A stretch of 36,338 nucleotides of DNA, from assembly GCA_000226015.1 (NCBI GenBank), contig JH153156.1, positions 77,523 to 113,860 of the forward strand, written 5' to 3'. Shown here one piece after another: positions 1-9,989 of the stretch. Position numbers and translations under genes: made by a program. This DNA is from Mnemiopsis leidyi (lineage: Eukaryota; Ctenophora; Tentaculata; Lobata; Bolinopsidae). The notes beneath the pieces are model-generated. The model had not been told where the DNA came from. It was given only the letters and a program-made list of their open reading frames with translations, and searched no databases. Position 1 is the first letter of the stretch. Every line of letters starts with the position of its first letter.

Positions 1-90
1 AAACGCACTACTTTGAACTATAGTTTCATGTAGAACAATCGTCAGCTGACGATTGTTCTACATGAAACTATAGTCCAAAGTAGTGCGTTT
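1..90. repeat. 90-nt near-perfect palindrome at window edge
   Basis: The two 45-nt halves are reverse complements of each other except for one mismatch (positions 16 and 75). There is no spacer; the centre is CAGCTG at about 43-48. Such a structure can be a foldback/MITE-type element or, because it begins at base 1, a fold-back assembly or read artefact at a contig end. The sequence alone does not decide between these. Confidence 0.9.
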
Positions 91-179
91 ACCTTGTAAT
101 GTATATATTTATTTATATATATCGTGGATATGTGTTATAACAATCTACACACCGTTTAAAAGTACTTTAGTTCACCTTA

Positions 180-1640
180 CCAGTTAAGTCGTAATGATAT
201 CCGACTCTCGCAGCTCGAAAAGCTGAATGGTAAACAGATATAATCTTGTAAACTAACCAGGTACCTACGCCACGCACGGCGGCTGCTGCTTAGCTGTTAA
301 CTAGAAAATAGCTATCCACCTTTTGCTAGACACGAATATTCCTTTGTCGCGTTGATACCCGACTCACGCAGCTAAATCTGATACAAACTCGTCAAATATT
401 CTTGTGCGACCTAAGTCTGATGTTGACGAGATGATATCCGTCTAACGTTCTAACGAAAGCAGGAGAGGAGAAAACTGCGAGCCGCGCGCGGGTCGGGTAA
501 CACCTCGACAAAGTCTGATGCTAAGCGCGAAATTAAGACGGGCGCGTACCGTGACGCAATTAAAACTTACACACATTGTAATTGTATGCGCGTCCCAATA
601 AGGCCCGCGCAGCGCAAGTTTTTAACATGTTGCGTTGTCTAGCCCTGCTACCGCAAAGCGGCAGCCTCCGGCGCGCGCGGCGTCGTGAAAAAATATTTAC
701 CTTACCAGGTGCTTACGCACGCTTTACTACGCACGCGGCCCCACGCGGCTGCTACGACTCTGGTGGCTACATCTCTGGTGGCGCGCGCATAAGGGCTCTG
801 GTTAGAGCAAGCAAGCCACCTATGCCTAATTATAGTCTGGCAACGCACGCAAAGGGCTAGGGCGGTGGTAGTGTGATTAGTGCAAGGTGCTGAGTGGTCG
901 CGGAGATACCCGACTGTACTCACGCAGCTAATATCTGAACGATAGACGGATGTAAATCTGAACGGTAGACGGATATAATCTCGTCAAGGTGCTGAAGCTG
1001 AGGTACCCAGGCAATAGAATTTCTTCGAAATGCGTGAGAGCGCGTGATGGCCGGAACAGTACTCAGTAGATTAGATTATCAACCTACAACAGCAACGTGA
1101 AATTTTGAGCTGCGTGCGTGCCCTAACGGGTTTTAAAATAAAATACGTTATATTGTCAGACTTAAGCTGCCGTGATGCAACAGCCCCTTGCGAGCACACA
1201 TAGACCACATGTATGTGTGTGGGCGCCGCGAGGCTTCAAATTCGGTCAGGTCCGGTCGCCTGCTCGCTTTTCTCTTGTACAAGAGCAAAGCGAGCAGGCA
1301 GCAGCGCGCACCCTCCCTTGTCGAGGTGTAACCCGATTGATCGCGGACTGAGGTCCCGAGGCAAATTTTGAATTTGGAGCCGCGAGCGTACACATATAGT
1401 ATATATATAGTTATACATTGTCGCGGTGATACCCTAGTCTTGCAGCTCAAAGCTGAACGATCAGCTCAAAGCTGAACGAGATCGTTTCGTTAGAACGCCA
1501 TAGAACGGTAGACGGATATAATCTCGTCAAATATATACAATTACATTATGTGCTATACTGGTTTTTAAGCAACTTGCCTGGGTACCTCTTGACAGGATGA
1601 TATCCGTCTGCCGTTTAATGAAACGACGCTCGCCAGAGAA
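180..1640. repeat. Cluster of related dispersed repeat fragments, CpG-rich
   Basis: Several motifs recur here in both orientations. One is a block around TAGACGGATATAATCTCGTC (about 967-987 and 1510-1529), with inverted forms at about 424-445 and 1588-1612. Another is a block around GATACCCGACT...CACGCAGCTAA (353-377 and 905-933), with a weaker relative at 197-215. The text GGTACCCAGG and its complement also appear near 1002 and 1576. This stretch is richer in GC and CpG than the rest of the window. It looks like overlapping copies of one mobile or satellite family. No transposase or convincing reading frame is present. Confidence 0.55.
1258..1299. repeat. 42-nt near-perfect palindrome
   Basis: The sequence reads the same on both strands except for one mismatch pair, and is centred on TTGTACAA. 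It lies inside the dispersed-repeat cluster. It could be a foldback end of that element. No terminator or RNA gene is implied. Confidence 0.8.
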
Positions 1641-1699
1641 CAGCAAAGCGCGTGAGCCATAACATTTACAGCTGGCGCCGTATTCCACCACACCAGAAC

Positions 1700-3548
1700 A
1701 CAGAAAAATAATGCTAACAACTAATAATAATGGTCAAAGTGAGAATCGAATATTGCGATTGTGATTAATTATCAATAAATAAAGTACAGAGAAATAAAAT
1801 CAACAACAAAAACCTCGCCTTAAAGTTGAAGCTCAAGTTACTAAGTTAGATATAAACTTAGTCTTACAGGTAAGACATAATTGACTTGACTGTAAGTGTA
1901 AAACTGTAGGTGTAATAATTAATACTTAAAATCCTTTAATCAAAATTCCTTTCATTTCATCATTGATGTGCCTCAAAGTTCGTTGTAAAAACCTTTGGGT
2001 TTGCATGGCTTTTGATCAGCTGATTAGCAATTATTCTAGGAAAAGTTTGGAAAAATAGGTTAAGGTTGTCTGATACCATCAATGGTAATCAATCATCAAT
2101 TGGCAATTCAATAGGCATAGAAATTTCAATAATGAGGTACTTAGAGAAATAAACCCGAACGTTTGTACATTGTACAATGTACAATGACTTCTTGTATAGC
2201 ATCCCGTACGAAATCTCTTTCGTAAATAACTAAAGTATTTTTGCTGAGATCACCAACCCAAATATAATCAGAAAGCGTAAAATGGATGGAAAATGACCAT
2301 ATTTCGAATTTATTCAAATAAGGTAAAGCTTAACGTAAACATTCTGTAGCTCAATGTAAACACTGTAATCAAGATTCACATTTCATCCTCAACACCAAAG
2401 CACAGGAGACAGCAAAAATCTTAAGATTTGAATGAGCCTCATGTGAATAAGACTGGATATATCAGCAAATGTCGGGCTGTCACGCAGGAACTTAAGGAAT
2501 GATATCATGTAAATTTATCGCTTACAAGTTACGTCTCAATCACAGCATTATACATGTTACGTTGTAAAATAATCTAAATATATAAACGAAAACTCTCGAA
2601 ATATTTCATCTTTAGTTGTAATAGCAAATAGACAGCTACGGTATTAGAACTGATGTCAGAATTCTCATGTGACAGCGATTGTCCAATGAGAAGCCTGATA
2701 CGACCAATCAATTTTTATAAACGCCGTCACGTGATAGAAAAAATTTCCGACTCCTCCCTAATAATTCCACGATATCTCCATCATTGACGTCATATGTTTA
2801 GTATAACTCTAACCAAATAACAGTCCAACTCATATTAGATAGTAGCCACGAAATAAATAATCCACATAAACACCGTAAGCAAGACTATTCCATTAGACTG
2901 AAACTCACAAAAAATAAACTGTTTAACTTAAAGCTTAAATATCTCAACATCACAAAACACCAAAACGGTCTGAGAAAAATAAAACTCTACATATTCTGAT
3001 TCGTCACCGTATCTTTTTACAGGGTGATAACTTATTAATGATATGGCGGCAAACCACAGCAGTTTTTGTTTAGGCAAACATTTGATAGATGGCTCTTCTC
3101 ACACTGGCTGAGTGGATTTAATAACCATTATCATATTTTTGTTTTGGGATCTGCATATCGATTAAACAAAGCAATAAATATCATAAAGTTTAAGAGTAGA
3201 TATTTCTGGGGAGGGGTCACAAATTTTGTGAATGAGATTTGATAAGTTCGACAACAGTGCTTTCTTGCTTTTGATCGGTGCAAATTTGTGAAACTTCCCC
3301 GAAAATTTTCTCTATTCTCTATCAAATTATTCATTGATTTACTCTCATTTCAATTGCAAAGTCAAATATGCGATTCCAACCTCATCCCTAAATATCGAAT
3401 GAGTCTAAGCTGCGATAAATTAACAGGGCATGATATACCAATCTCAGTTAGGCGCACAATAAATATGAAGTTTACATGAACCTTAGTAAGTTCTCGAAAC
3501 AGGGCATCTTCAACAAAATCAAAGCTATCGATCTGAAATATATTTTCG
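1700..3548. other. AT-rich stretch without a recognised gene
   Basis: I see no conserved reading frame here on either strand. The only notable part is a promoter-like patch near 2660-2792, listed separately. The region lies downstream of the Epac stop codon and is probably intergenic or 3' flank. Confidence 0.5.
2660..2792 (+). promoter_or_regulatory. Promoter-like cluster: CCAAT, TATA, CACGTG, CRE
   Basis: Within 130 nt there are two CCAAT pentamers (near 2682 and 2705), a TATAAA (near 2717), a CACGTG E-box (near 2729) and a palindromic TGACGTCA (about 2785-2792). The orientation suits transcription to the right, but no recognisable gene follows on that strand. Short motifs like these arise by chance, so this is only a candidate. 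Confidence 0.3.
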
Positions 3549-3554
3549 TTTATT
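3549..3554 (-). terminator. Epac: AATAAA polyadenylation signal of Epac
   Basis: Plus-strand TTTATT reads AATAAA on the minus strand, about 58 nt after the Epac stop codon. It is the first such hexamer after the stop and would give a very short 3' UTR. Confidence 0.55.
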
Positions 3555-3611
3555 TGAGCTGCTTCTCAGCAGTGCTGACACAATCATTAGTTCCACACAT
3601 AAAGTCTCCGC

Positions 3612-3684
3612 TCATTCAGGACGTTTCTCGAGCCGATGTGAGAGTTGACTTAAAGTTCTCTGATTGTCGATAACGTGAAGGTTC
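3612..3684 (-). CDS. Epac: Epac last coding exon (C-terminal tail of RasGEF)
   Basis: The exon follows the acceptor CTTCACAG. Its first base completes an Arg codon split with the previous exon (phase 2). It then encodes 23 residues including VIDNQRTLSQLSHRLE and a TGA stop at 3612-3614. This closely matches the characteristic C-terminal end of Epac proteins, so the stop is very likely the true one. Confidence 0.93.
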
Positions 3685-3916
3685 CTGTGAAGAGGAGTTA
3701 CTTAGAAAATAATTAAACATAATTTAAGTTTAAAATTGAGTTAAAACTTGAACCATAACATCTAATGATGAGCTAAGAATCTGAACTCGACGGCACAGAT
3801 CAGTTAACAGATAAGATATATAATTACAAAATTTATACGACACGGTGTTGTTAAAATGGCCTTCTTTGATAGTTTTATTTGTTGGAACAACAAAAAGATC
3901 ATCACAACTTTTTATA

Positions 3917-4099
3917 CGGCACAAGCCCGAACTTAAGCGGCACAAGCCTGAACTTAAGCGATACAAGTCCGAACTTAAGCGATACAAGTCCGAACTTAAG
4001 CGATACAAGTCCGAACTTAAGCGATACACGTCCGAACTTAAGCGATAAAAGTCCAAACTTAAGGAAACAAGTCCGAACTTAAGGAAACAAGTCTGAACT
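3917..4099. repeat. 21-bp minisatellite just inside an Epac intron
   Basis: There are about nine copies of a 21-nt unit resembling GATACAAGTCCGAACTTAAGC. The array starts about 10 nt inside the intron after the donor at 4108 and does not include exon sequence. Long open frames across it on both strands are by-products of the repeat. Confidence 0.9.
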
Positions 4100-4107
4100 T
4101 CTCTAAC

Positions 4108-4217
4108 CTGACGTAATGTCTGATATCCGCTCTGTTTTTTACCAAGGGGAGATTGTCTCCGACAAAGTTCTCTTTTCTAGCACATCGGATGTACCGAATA
4201 GTGTTCGCTATCATGTG
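4108..4217 (-). CDS. Epac: Epac exon, RasGEF domain end
   Basis: The acceptor is CATTCCCAG at 4218-4226. The exon starts in phase 0 with HMIANTIRYIR and ends ADIRHYV plus two bases of an Arg codon. The donor is CAG|GTTAGA. It matches the segment after the EKM motif in Epac RasGEF domains. The stretch between YIR and ADIR is diverged from vertebrate forms, as expected for that variable loop. Confidence 0.9.
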
Positions 4218-4351
4218 CTGGGAATGTGATACGTCACGTGATGTGCATTGTGCATTCACTATAGATTTTAAAGTCTTACTGAAATTGAGAAATATAAAAA
4301 GCAACATACTTACATGAGCAATTTATATGGATGTATGTAAATTTGACTTAC

Positions 4352-4416
4352 CATTTTCTCGAAGTTTATCAGACCATCGATTATTGTCTTGTTACCCTCG
4401 AATATAAACGTCATAT
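4352..4416 (-). CDS. Epac: Epac exon, RasGEF domain (DMTF..EGNKT segment)
   Basis: This is a 65-nt exon with acceptor CTTTCAG and donor ATG|GTAAGT. It encodes (D)MTFIFEGNKTIIDGLINFEKM, the conserved RasGEF segment in which the phenylalanine and EGNKT motif are typical of Rap and Ras exchange factors. It enters in phase 1 and leaves in phase 0, matching its neighbours. The acceptor region is duplicated about 40 nt upstream. Confidence 0.93.
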
Positions 4417-4490
4417 CTGAAAGAGAACGTTTTTACAACGTTGGAAAACGTCATATCTGGAAGAGAACGTTTTAACAACGTTGGAAAACC
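4407..4490 (-). repeat. Two-copy tandem repeat carrying a splice acceptor
   Basis: Two units of about 39-40 nt share AACGTCATATCTG followed by GAAGAGAACG-type sequence. Read on the minus strand, each unit carries a pyrimidine tract, a CAG and the exon start ATATGACG. The proximal acceptor (exon start 4416) gives the conserved protein. The distal copy would start the exon at 4456 and add 40 nt, shifting the frame. Confidence 0.8.
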
Positions 4491-4529
4491 AAACACGTCT
4501 TGAAATCATTTCTCATCATTACTCTAACA

Positions 4530-4851
4530 CATTTTGGTTCTGCTCATATCACATTACTATCTTACTACCAGCAGTAGAAATAAAGAATTGGAAATCTACA
4601 TAAAACTATGCAGTCCCCGCGGTTCACCTGTCCAATAACCAAATAAATATAAATCTGCGTTATCTTAAATCCGACAGTTTACATTTTTACATTTTGCTTC
4701 TGAAGACGGCTCATATCACCTTACTATCTTACTACTAGGACTGTTATAGTAGGATTGATGAGATGGAAATCTAGTTCTATATAAAACTATGCCTATGTCC
4801 AATAATTAAATGAAGAAACAAAAAATCTTTATCTTAAATCCGACAGTTTAC
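4530..4851. repeat. Two tandem copies of a ~169-bp intronic unit ending at a donor
   Basis: Copy one (about 4530-4682) and copy two (about 4700-4851) share CTCATATCAC(A/C)TTACTATC, ATAAAACTATGC and TCTTAAATCCGACAGTTTAC. The right end of copy two is the GTAAACTG donor of the exon ending at 4852. Copy one therefore supplies a second GTAAACTG about 169 nt into the intron. Confidence 0.75.
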
Positions 4852-4939
4852 CTTTCATAAGGAGGGGCATGAAGGGAATAAAGGGAGATTCCTGCTTAGA
4901 CACGGCCAGTCTGTACGTCCTGTGGTTCCTCGTGGGATC
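4852..4939 (-). CDS. Epac: Epac exon, RasGEF domain ([12 protein letters not shown] segment)
   Basis: The exon encodes [20 protein letters not shown], then IPFMPLLMK, and one base of an Asp codon. It matches the Epac RasGEF core containing the N-H-R-x-Y-R motif and the P-F-x-P-x-x-P helix start. The acceptor is TCAG|GATCCC (phase 0) and the donor AAAG|GTAAAC (phase 1). At 88 nt it keeps the frame with both neighbours. Confidence 0.93.
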
Positions 4940-5171
4940 CTGATTATTATTAGTATTAGTTTTGGAATCTATTTAACTAACTGGTAGGTCATTTCTTATA
5001 ACTGATTTGTCAATTAGATTGTTATTATAAATACCATTTAAAATGTTTTTTTACTTTACCCGTTTCTTTTTCCAATTGCATTCTACTGCTATAGTGGTTT
5101 AGGTGTGACGGAAATACGAAAAAATGCATACCTTAAAAACCTGTTCATGGTAGATCTTGTACAATACTTAC

Positions 5172-5313
5172 CAAAAGAGTTTCAAATTCTTTAAATAGTT
5201 TCTTGAACTTGCTAGGAAGCTTCTCCCAGGTCTGGCTCAGTCTGCTTATCGCAATGTTGGACAAGCCCATTATTATTCCGAAGAACGCCATCATGTTCTG
5301 GAAATCTCGGCAA
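5172..5313 (-). CDS. Epac: Epac exon, RasGEF catalytic core
   Basis: The exon encodes the GIIMGLSNIAISRLSQTWEK core followed by LPSKFKKLFKEFETLL, the most conserved stretch of the Rap-specific CDC25 domain. Two acceptors are possible. CTCTTAG at 5314-5320 gives an Ala-Gln-His-Cys-Arg-Asp junction that aligns without gaps to the family. A further AG upstream would add five residues. I chose the first. The donor is TTG|GTAAGT, phase 0. Confidence 0.92.
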
Positions 5314-5391
5314 CTAAGAGTGACAAGTCTGTAAAATCTTTAAAAAATACTGAAAATTAAGTAATATACCAAGCTTGGTTGCAGTTGAGTA

Positions 5392-5516
5392 TATTACTTA
5401 TTTCTTTTAAAGACCTCTAATCTAAACTTGACAGTAATACATTTAAAAAAGGTATATTACTTATTTCTTTTAAAGACCTCTAATCTAAACTTGACAGTAA
5501 TGCATTTAAAAGAGGT
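5392..5516. repeat. Two tandem copies of a ~62-bp intronic unit
   Basis: The text TATTACTTATTTCTTTTAAAG...ACTTGACAGTAAT(A/G)CATTTAAAA occurs twice in a row, ending next to the donor of the exon at 5525. The unit does not clearly include exon bases. Confidence 0.8.
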
Positions 5517-5524
5517 AAACTTAC

Positions 5525-5626
5525 TGCTGAGCTATTTTAATGAACTTCCTGAGAAGGTGTACTCGCTTACTCAACAAGGGAGTAAGACATATCTCTGATA
5601 TTACCCAATGTTGCACTTCGTTAAAT
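5525..5626 (-). CDS. Epac: Epac exon, RasGEF domain ([14 protein letters not shown] segment)
   Basis: The acceptor is TTATTTCAG. The first base completes an Arg codon, then [20 protein letters not shown] and [13 protein letters not shown] follow. The F-N-E-x-x-x-W-V motif and the L-x-K-F-I-K-I-A helix are diagnostic of Ras-superfamily GEFs. The donor CA|GTAAGT leaves phase 2, which fits the next exon. Length is 102 nt. Confidence 0.93.
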
Positions 5627-5934
5627 CTGAAATAAATTAGCAATCAGTCTTAATCAGTACAATCAGTACAATCAGTAAACACGTTAATTGAGCAGTTTCA
5701 TCGGGTAGGCCAAACAGAAATTCCGATCGAGTTTCATTTCTGTCAGTTCAGCTTTGAAATGAAATACGTGCATTGTGCAGTACCTAAAGATCAGACTCCT
5801 CCCTCCCAAGCCCCAATATTCTACTTCGAAACTTGTCCTATTAGGTCTAGAACCTCCCCCTAGAACCGTTTGAATAAGTCTGGGACCCCCACAACTTCGA
5901 AGGGGCGACATCCCCAGCAAAAGCAGTATCTTAC

Positions 5935-6056
5935 CTGGCCAAGAAACAATCCAGATTCCCAACAATCTTTCCCGGGAAGTGATGTTTCTTGAAAACGCTA
6001 AAAACGAACTCGCTCTCGAAGACACAGTTGAACAACTCAAAGTCGTACAACGTCAT
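5935..6056 (-). CDS. Epac: Epac exon, start of CDC25 RasGEF domain
   Basis: After acceptor TTGTTCAG the exon reads MTLYDFELFNCVFESEFVFS, then continues to NLDCFLA plus two bases of an Arg codon. The M-T-x-Y-D-x-E-L-F motif opens the RasGEF catalytic domain in Epac. The donor is CAG|GTAAGA. The exon enters in phase 0 and leaves in phase 2. Confidence 0.92.
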
Positions 6057-6217
6057 CTGAACAAGAGCACACTCAGGATGAATATATCAAATAAACTTTA
6101 CTGTAAAATATGTATAAAAATAGTCTTAAGACGTATTTTAAAATGTATCAGAATATATAGAAATGTATAAAAATGTATAAAAATGTATTGAAATTAAAGA
6201 CTTCGTTAAAAGTTAAC

Positions 6218-6338
6218 CTGCAAAGCTATCTCTCTGGAGCTCATTATTTCCAAGTCATTAAAACTGCTCGAGTTCGGACCTTCTTGTTCTTGCAGAGGTT
6301 TCAACTTTTCTATACCTCCCTTTGGAGCAGCAAATAGT
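6218..6338 (-). CDS. Epac: Epac exon, RA domain end and linker to RasGEF
   Basis: Acceptor GTTGTCAG; the first base completes an Arg codon. The exon then encodes LFAAPKGG...LQEQEGPNSS...EIMSSREIALQ. The E-Q-E-G-P and E-x-M-S-S-x-(D/E)-(L/I)-A motifs match the Epac linker before the catalytic domain. The donor CAG|GTTAAC is a weaker form of the consensus. Length 121 nt keeps the frame. Confidence 0.92.
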
Positions 6339-6347
6339 CTGACAACG

Positions 6348-6555
6348 GTTTTATTTGTTGGTTGATACTTTAATTGTTGGTTGATATTTTAATTGTTGGT
6401 TAATTCTTTAATTGTTGGTTAATACTTTAATTGTTGGTTAATACTTTAATTGTTGGTTGATACTTTAATTGTTGGTTAATTCTTTAATTGTTGGTTAATA
6501 CTTTAATTTTTGGTTAATACTTTAATTGTTGGTTAATACTTTAATTGTTGGTTTT
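6348..6555. repeat. ~19-bp AT-rich minisatellite next to an acceptor
   Basis: About eleven copies of a unit like TACTTTAATTGTTGGTTAA lie within 10-20 nt upstream (in transcript sense) of the acceptor for the exon at 6338. On the minus strand the array forms much of the branch-point/tract region. It contains no exon sequence. Confidence 0.9.
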
Positions 6556-6635
6556 GCATTCAGCTACAAATATCTTGGGCAGGCGCAGGGGGAATATAAC
6601 TTTGAACAAACAATAACGGAAGAAAGTAAGCCAAC

Positions 6636-6789
6636 CTGCCGTTATGACTGATGGTTGTGATTATACAGGTGTCACTTTCTTTAAATATTACTTTCTCTCC
6701 CGTACTTTTCATCTCAAATATCACACAATCCTCAGGGTTTACTGCTAGTTTCTCTGACGCTTCCTTGGCAATCTCTGAGACGGACGATC
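6636..6789 (-). CDS. Epac: Epac exon, Ras-association-like domain
   Basis: Acceptor AATTTTGCAG; the exon encodes (G)SSVSEIAKEASEKLAVNPED, then a strand with MKSTGEKVIFKESD and ends in ISHNG plus part of an Arg codon. The S-V-x-E-I and G-E-K-V-x-x-K-x-x-D patterns match the Epac RA domain, which in Epac2 binds Ras-GTP. The donor CAG|GTTGGC is non-ideal but gives the right phase. Phases are 1 in, 2 out. Confidence 0.92.
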
Positions 6790-7046
6790 CTGCAAAATTT
6801 GATGTCAGCTTGGTAAAAGGGAGATAATCATGTAGACCCACCAGTGCTACTTTTAAATGTATGTTCACAACCGGCCTTCAATCAAGATAAAATTAGCGGA
6901 GAATTCCAAAATATCGACATGTTCCAATCTCTATTCCATGGCTATTCCAGTAACAAACAATGTTTACACCATTTACTCAATTATTCATAATGTAAAGTTC
7001 CCAAAATTGACAGATTGAGCCGAAAAAACACAAAATTTTTCCCAAA

Positions 7047-7318
7047 CCACTAACCTAGTCCCAGTTTAAGAGTACAATAACCACTAACCCAGTCCCAGTT
7101 TAAGAGTACAATAACCACTAACCTAGTCCCAGTTTAAGAGTACAATAACCACTAACCTAGTCCCAGTTTAAGAGTGCAATAACCACTAACCTAGTCCGAG
7201 TTTAAGAGTGCAATAACCATTAACCTAGTCCAAGTTTAAGAGTGCAATAACCATTAACCTAGTCCCAGTTTAAGAGTGCAATAACCACTAACCTAGTCCC
7301 AGTTTGAGAGTGCAATAA
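7047..7318 (-). repeat. 34-bp tandem repeat of an exon end plus splice donor (8 copies)
   Basis: Eight units start at 7047, 7081, 7115, 7149, 7183, 7217, 7251 and 7285. On the minus strand each unit is 26 nt copied from the exon's 3' end (TTATTGCACTCT...GGACTAG) followed by the intron start GTTAGTGG or GTTAATGG. The unit at 7285 contains the donor that fits the protein (exon end 7293). The other seven are decoy donors inside the intron. Each distal donor would add 34 nt, one base beyond a multiple of three. Confidence 0.92.
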
Positions 7319-7455
7319 CTGCGATCAGGGTAGTAAACTTTAAACTTCACGTCCGTGTTTGGACACAGCGGTTCCCGTTTCAAGGACTTGGATTCCTCGC
7401 TGTCATCGATAGTAGGTCGGGATATCCTCTGTCTGCTTGAGGAGCTCATCCTCGC
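7293..7455 (-). CDS. Epac: Epac exon, linker and first strands of RA domain
   Basis: Acceptor CCCCTGCCAG; phase 0. The exon encodes a Ser/Arg-rich linker (ARMSSSSRQRISRPT) and then TDVKFKVYYPDRSYCTLKL, which matches the first beta strands of the Epac RA domain (F-K-V-Y then a T-x-x-x-L strand). The last 26 nt are the source of the 34-bp tandem array that follows. Donor TAG|GTTAGT, phase 1. Confidence 0.88.
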
Positions 7456-9714
7456 CTGGCAGGGGTGGTTAGTGAGTTGCTATGGTTACTACGGTTACTA
7501 CGGTAACTATGATTACCTTAGTTTTGGTAATTGTTGTTGCCTTTACGTTTGTTACTTTGGTAATTTTGTTTATGCTACTTATTTTTTATTCAACTATTAG
7601 CCCGCACAGTTAAATTAGTAAATTTTACCTTTTTCAGTTCCCATTCGAATTTATCAAGTCGTTCAATTTTAATATTATTGTATTGTGTGTTCATAATAAA
7701 GGAAAGAACACATAGTTCTGAAAAGTTGAAAGCGAAGCTGATTTTAATACGTGCGCAGTAAGATAGAAGATAATCTTTTCAATCAAAATTCATTTATTCC
7801 AGCTAGCTTTGATAAGACATGCGTAGCGTTTTTTGTTGAGCAGAAGAAAAAATAAGATTCAAATCAAAGCTAAAATCAAAACGAAGTAATCGACACATGC
7901 TTCGAAAGTGGAAATTGATTTAGGGTGATAAGGTTTTTTTTCAGTCAAAGATAGACAGTTGAGTTATCAAATCCCTTTGGCTATATCTAGAGGTAATGCT
8001 TTTAAAGAGTGATAAGGCTCTTTTAAAATCAAATCAGAAATGGAAAATACTTCATCACTCCACATTAAGTGAGATCTACTAACAGCAAAGCGGACTGACT
8101 CACTAAATGAGGAGAATGCTCGATCCAGAGCATGGAGCTGGGACCTTCCTTCTACGCGATAGTTCGATCAGTAACTAAGTAACTAGGTTACTAAGTAACT
8201 AAGTTACCAACTAACTAGGTAACTAAGTAACTAAGTAACTAAGTAACTAAGTAACTAAGTAACTAAGTAACTAAGTAACTAAGAAACTAGGTAACTAAGT
8301 AACTAAGTAACTAGGTAACTAAGTAACTAAGTAACTAAGTAACTAAGTAACGTAGGTAAGTAGGTAACGAAGTAACTAAGTAACTGAGTAACTAAGGGAA
8401 ATAAGTAACTGAGTAACTGAGGAACTAAGTAACTAAGGAACTAAATAACTAGGTAACTACGAAACTAGGTAACTAAGTAACTAGGCACCAATGCAAAGTA
8501 CTAATCAACCAAGTAACTAGGTAATTTACTAAGTTACTAGGTAAACGGGTTTGTGACCAACTTAATTCGTTTAAAAAAATCTTCGCCAACTTAGTAACAA
8601 ACTTATTTTCTTGAAATACTCGAGAATTCGTGCTTTAAATCTCAAGATTCAATATGGATGAGACACAGAGTCATGAAAGATTCTTTAGTGAAGATAAAAG
8701 ATACGTTAATTAAGATTATGGATTTATGGTGCTTTTTATGTAATCCATATTTGTGGTGTTCACTGTGATTTCTCTAATGATAAGTTGATAAACTGTAACG
8801 AAATTTAGATGCCCCTAAGTTTTAGAATTAAAATTGTCAACTTCATCTCGATTTTCACCTCAACGACTTCCAGTTCAGTCGACAAGCCAGTAGTTGTATC
8901 ATTTAGTTGTTCTGTCACTGCAATCAGCATGTGCTTGTAAAAGTTTTCTTCTTCAAGCTCGCTGTGTTTGTATGTTTGTCTGTCGGCATGTTGGTGTGTC
9001 AGTTCGTCTGTGAAATTGTCGTCGTTGTCGTCATCTTCTCCGAAAAAACCGCACATAAACCGTGAAACCCAGGGCAGATAGTGGAAACTCTAAAATCGTT
9101 TGTCAATCTGTCAGTTTTTATTTGGCGTTAACTGTTCAATGAACGTCAGCCTCGAGTTAAACTATAAATAGTTTTAAATTATTTTCCTTGTTATGTCGGA
9201 CCTAGAGGTATATTTGTATTTCTATTTCAAAAAGAAATTCTATAAAATTCCTCATCTGTTGTGTGGATGAACACGCTCTTCTAGGTTCAATTGGTAGGTT
9301 CTTAATAAGCAAGTTTATTCAACATGTGACCCTTTCAATTTCTACCGTTTGCCTATTTAGGACCAGAACACACTTTTTGATATTATAGCGCTGGCCAGCG
9401 CGACCGGGGAAAAAACTCCCGTTTATACTTATACCTTAGTTTTGTGTGTTGTAATTAAATAATATGATATTATTATAAATTATTGTAATAAATAAATATT
9501 TCGGTACTGTACCAGCCTCCATCGTGGGGTTTCAAAACCGTGTTGTTAAGCTTGGATTTTACGAGTCAATTTACGAGTGACTGAATGAGCCTTAATATCT
9601 ACACCATGAATCATAATTCAGGAGGTTTGACGATTTTTCCCCTGAATAATTATTATTTTCATTATTTTCATTACTATATATAGGATCTTATTAGATAAAT
9701 TTGGTAAGACTTAC
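7456..9714. other. 2.3 kb Epac intron, no exon recognised
   Basis: Apart from the GTAACTAA-type microsatellite the intron is AT-rich. An open frame at 8805-9056 (minus, acidic, DDNDDNFTDEL) has a usable donor, but its acceptor phase does not fit the flanking exons. Confidence 0.6.
8168..8545. repeat. 8-bp microsatellite (GTAACTAA)
   Basis: About 380 nt of GTAACTAA units with scattered variants (GTAACTAG, GAAACTAG, GTAACTGA). It decays towards the right end. It lies deep in the intron, away from splice sites. Confidence 0.95.
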
Positions 9715-9825
9715 CTTTCTGGACGTGTTTTTATGAAGGAGCAAGTTGTCTGAGTTCTCAAGACCTCTCTCAAACTGAGCCAGCAAGCTCAGCATTCCAT
9801 CCGAATGTAGCGCTGATCTCAGCTT
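9715..9825 (-). CDS. Epac: Epac exon, helix after REM domain
   Basis: Acceptor ATTTTAG, donor AAG|GTAAGT, both phase 0, exactly 37 codons. It encodes KLRSALHSDGMLSLLAQFER followed by an Asn/Leu-rich end. The position and helical character match the segment between the Epac REM and RA domains. Sequence identity to known members is modest here; phase and position support it. Confidence 0.82.
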
Positions 9826-9989
9826 CTAAAATTGATGGAGATAATATTAACCATCAAATCTTTTGAATGCGAAATCAAAAATCGACCAATTTATACAATT
9901 TGCATACTTTTTTCAAACAGTCAGAATAAAGATTTCCGTACAAAAATTACCTAAATAAGAGCACGTAAGGACGAAAAATCTGAACATAC

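Noticed and set aside
582..860. 92-residue plus-strand frame in the CpG-rich repeat cluster
   Set aside because: Arg/Ala-rich composition from local GC content, overlapping an open frame on the other strand. No domain.
5684..6040. 118-residue minus-strand frame overlapping an Epac exon
   Set aside because: It overlaps the RasGEF exon at 5935-6056 in a different frame, and the rest lies in the intron.
8805..9056. Acidic frame DDNDDNFTDELTHQ on the minus strand as an extra Epac exon
   Set aside because: It has a fair donor, but the only near acceptor gives phase 1 while both neighbouring exons require phase 0. No similarity to the family.
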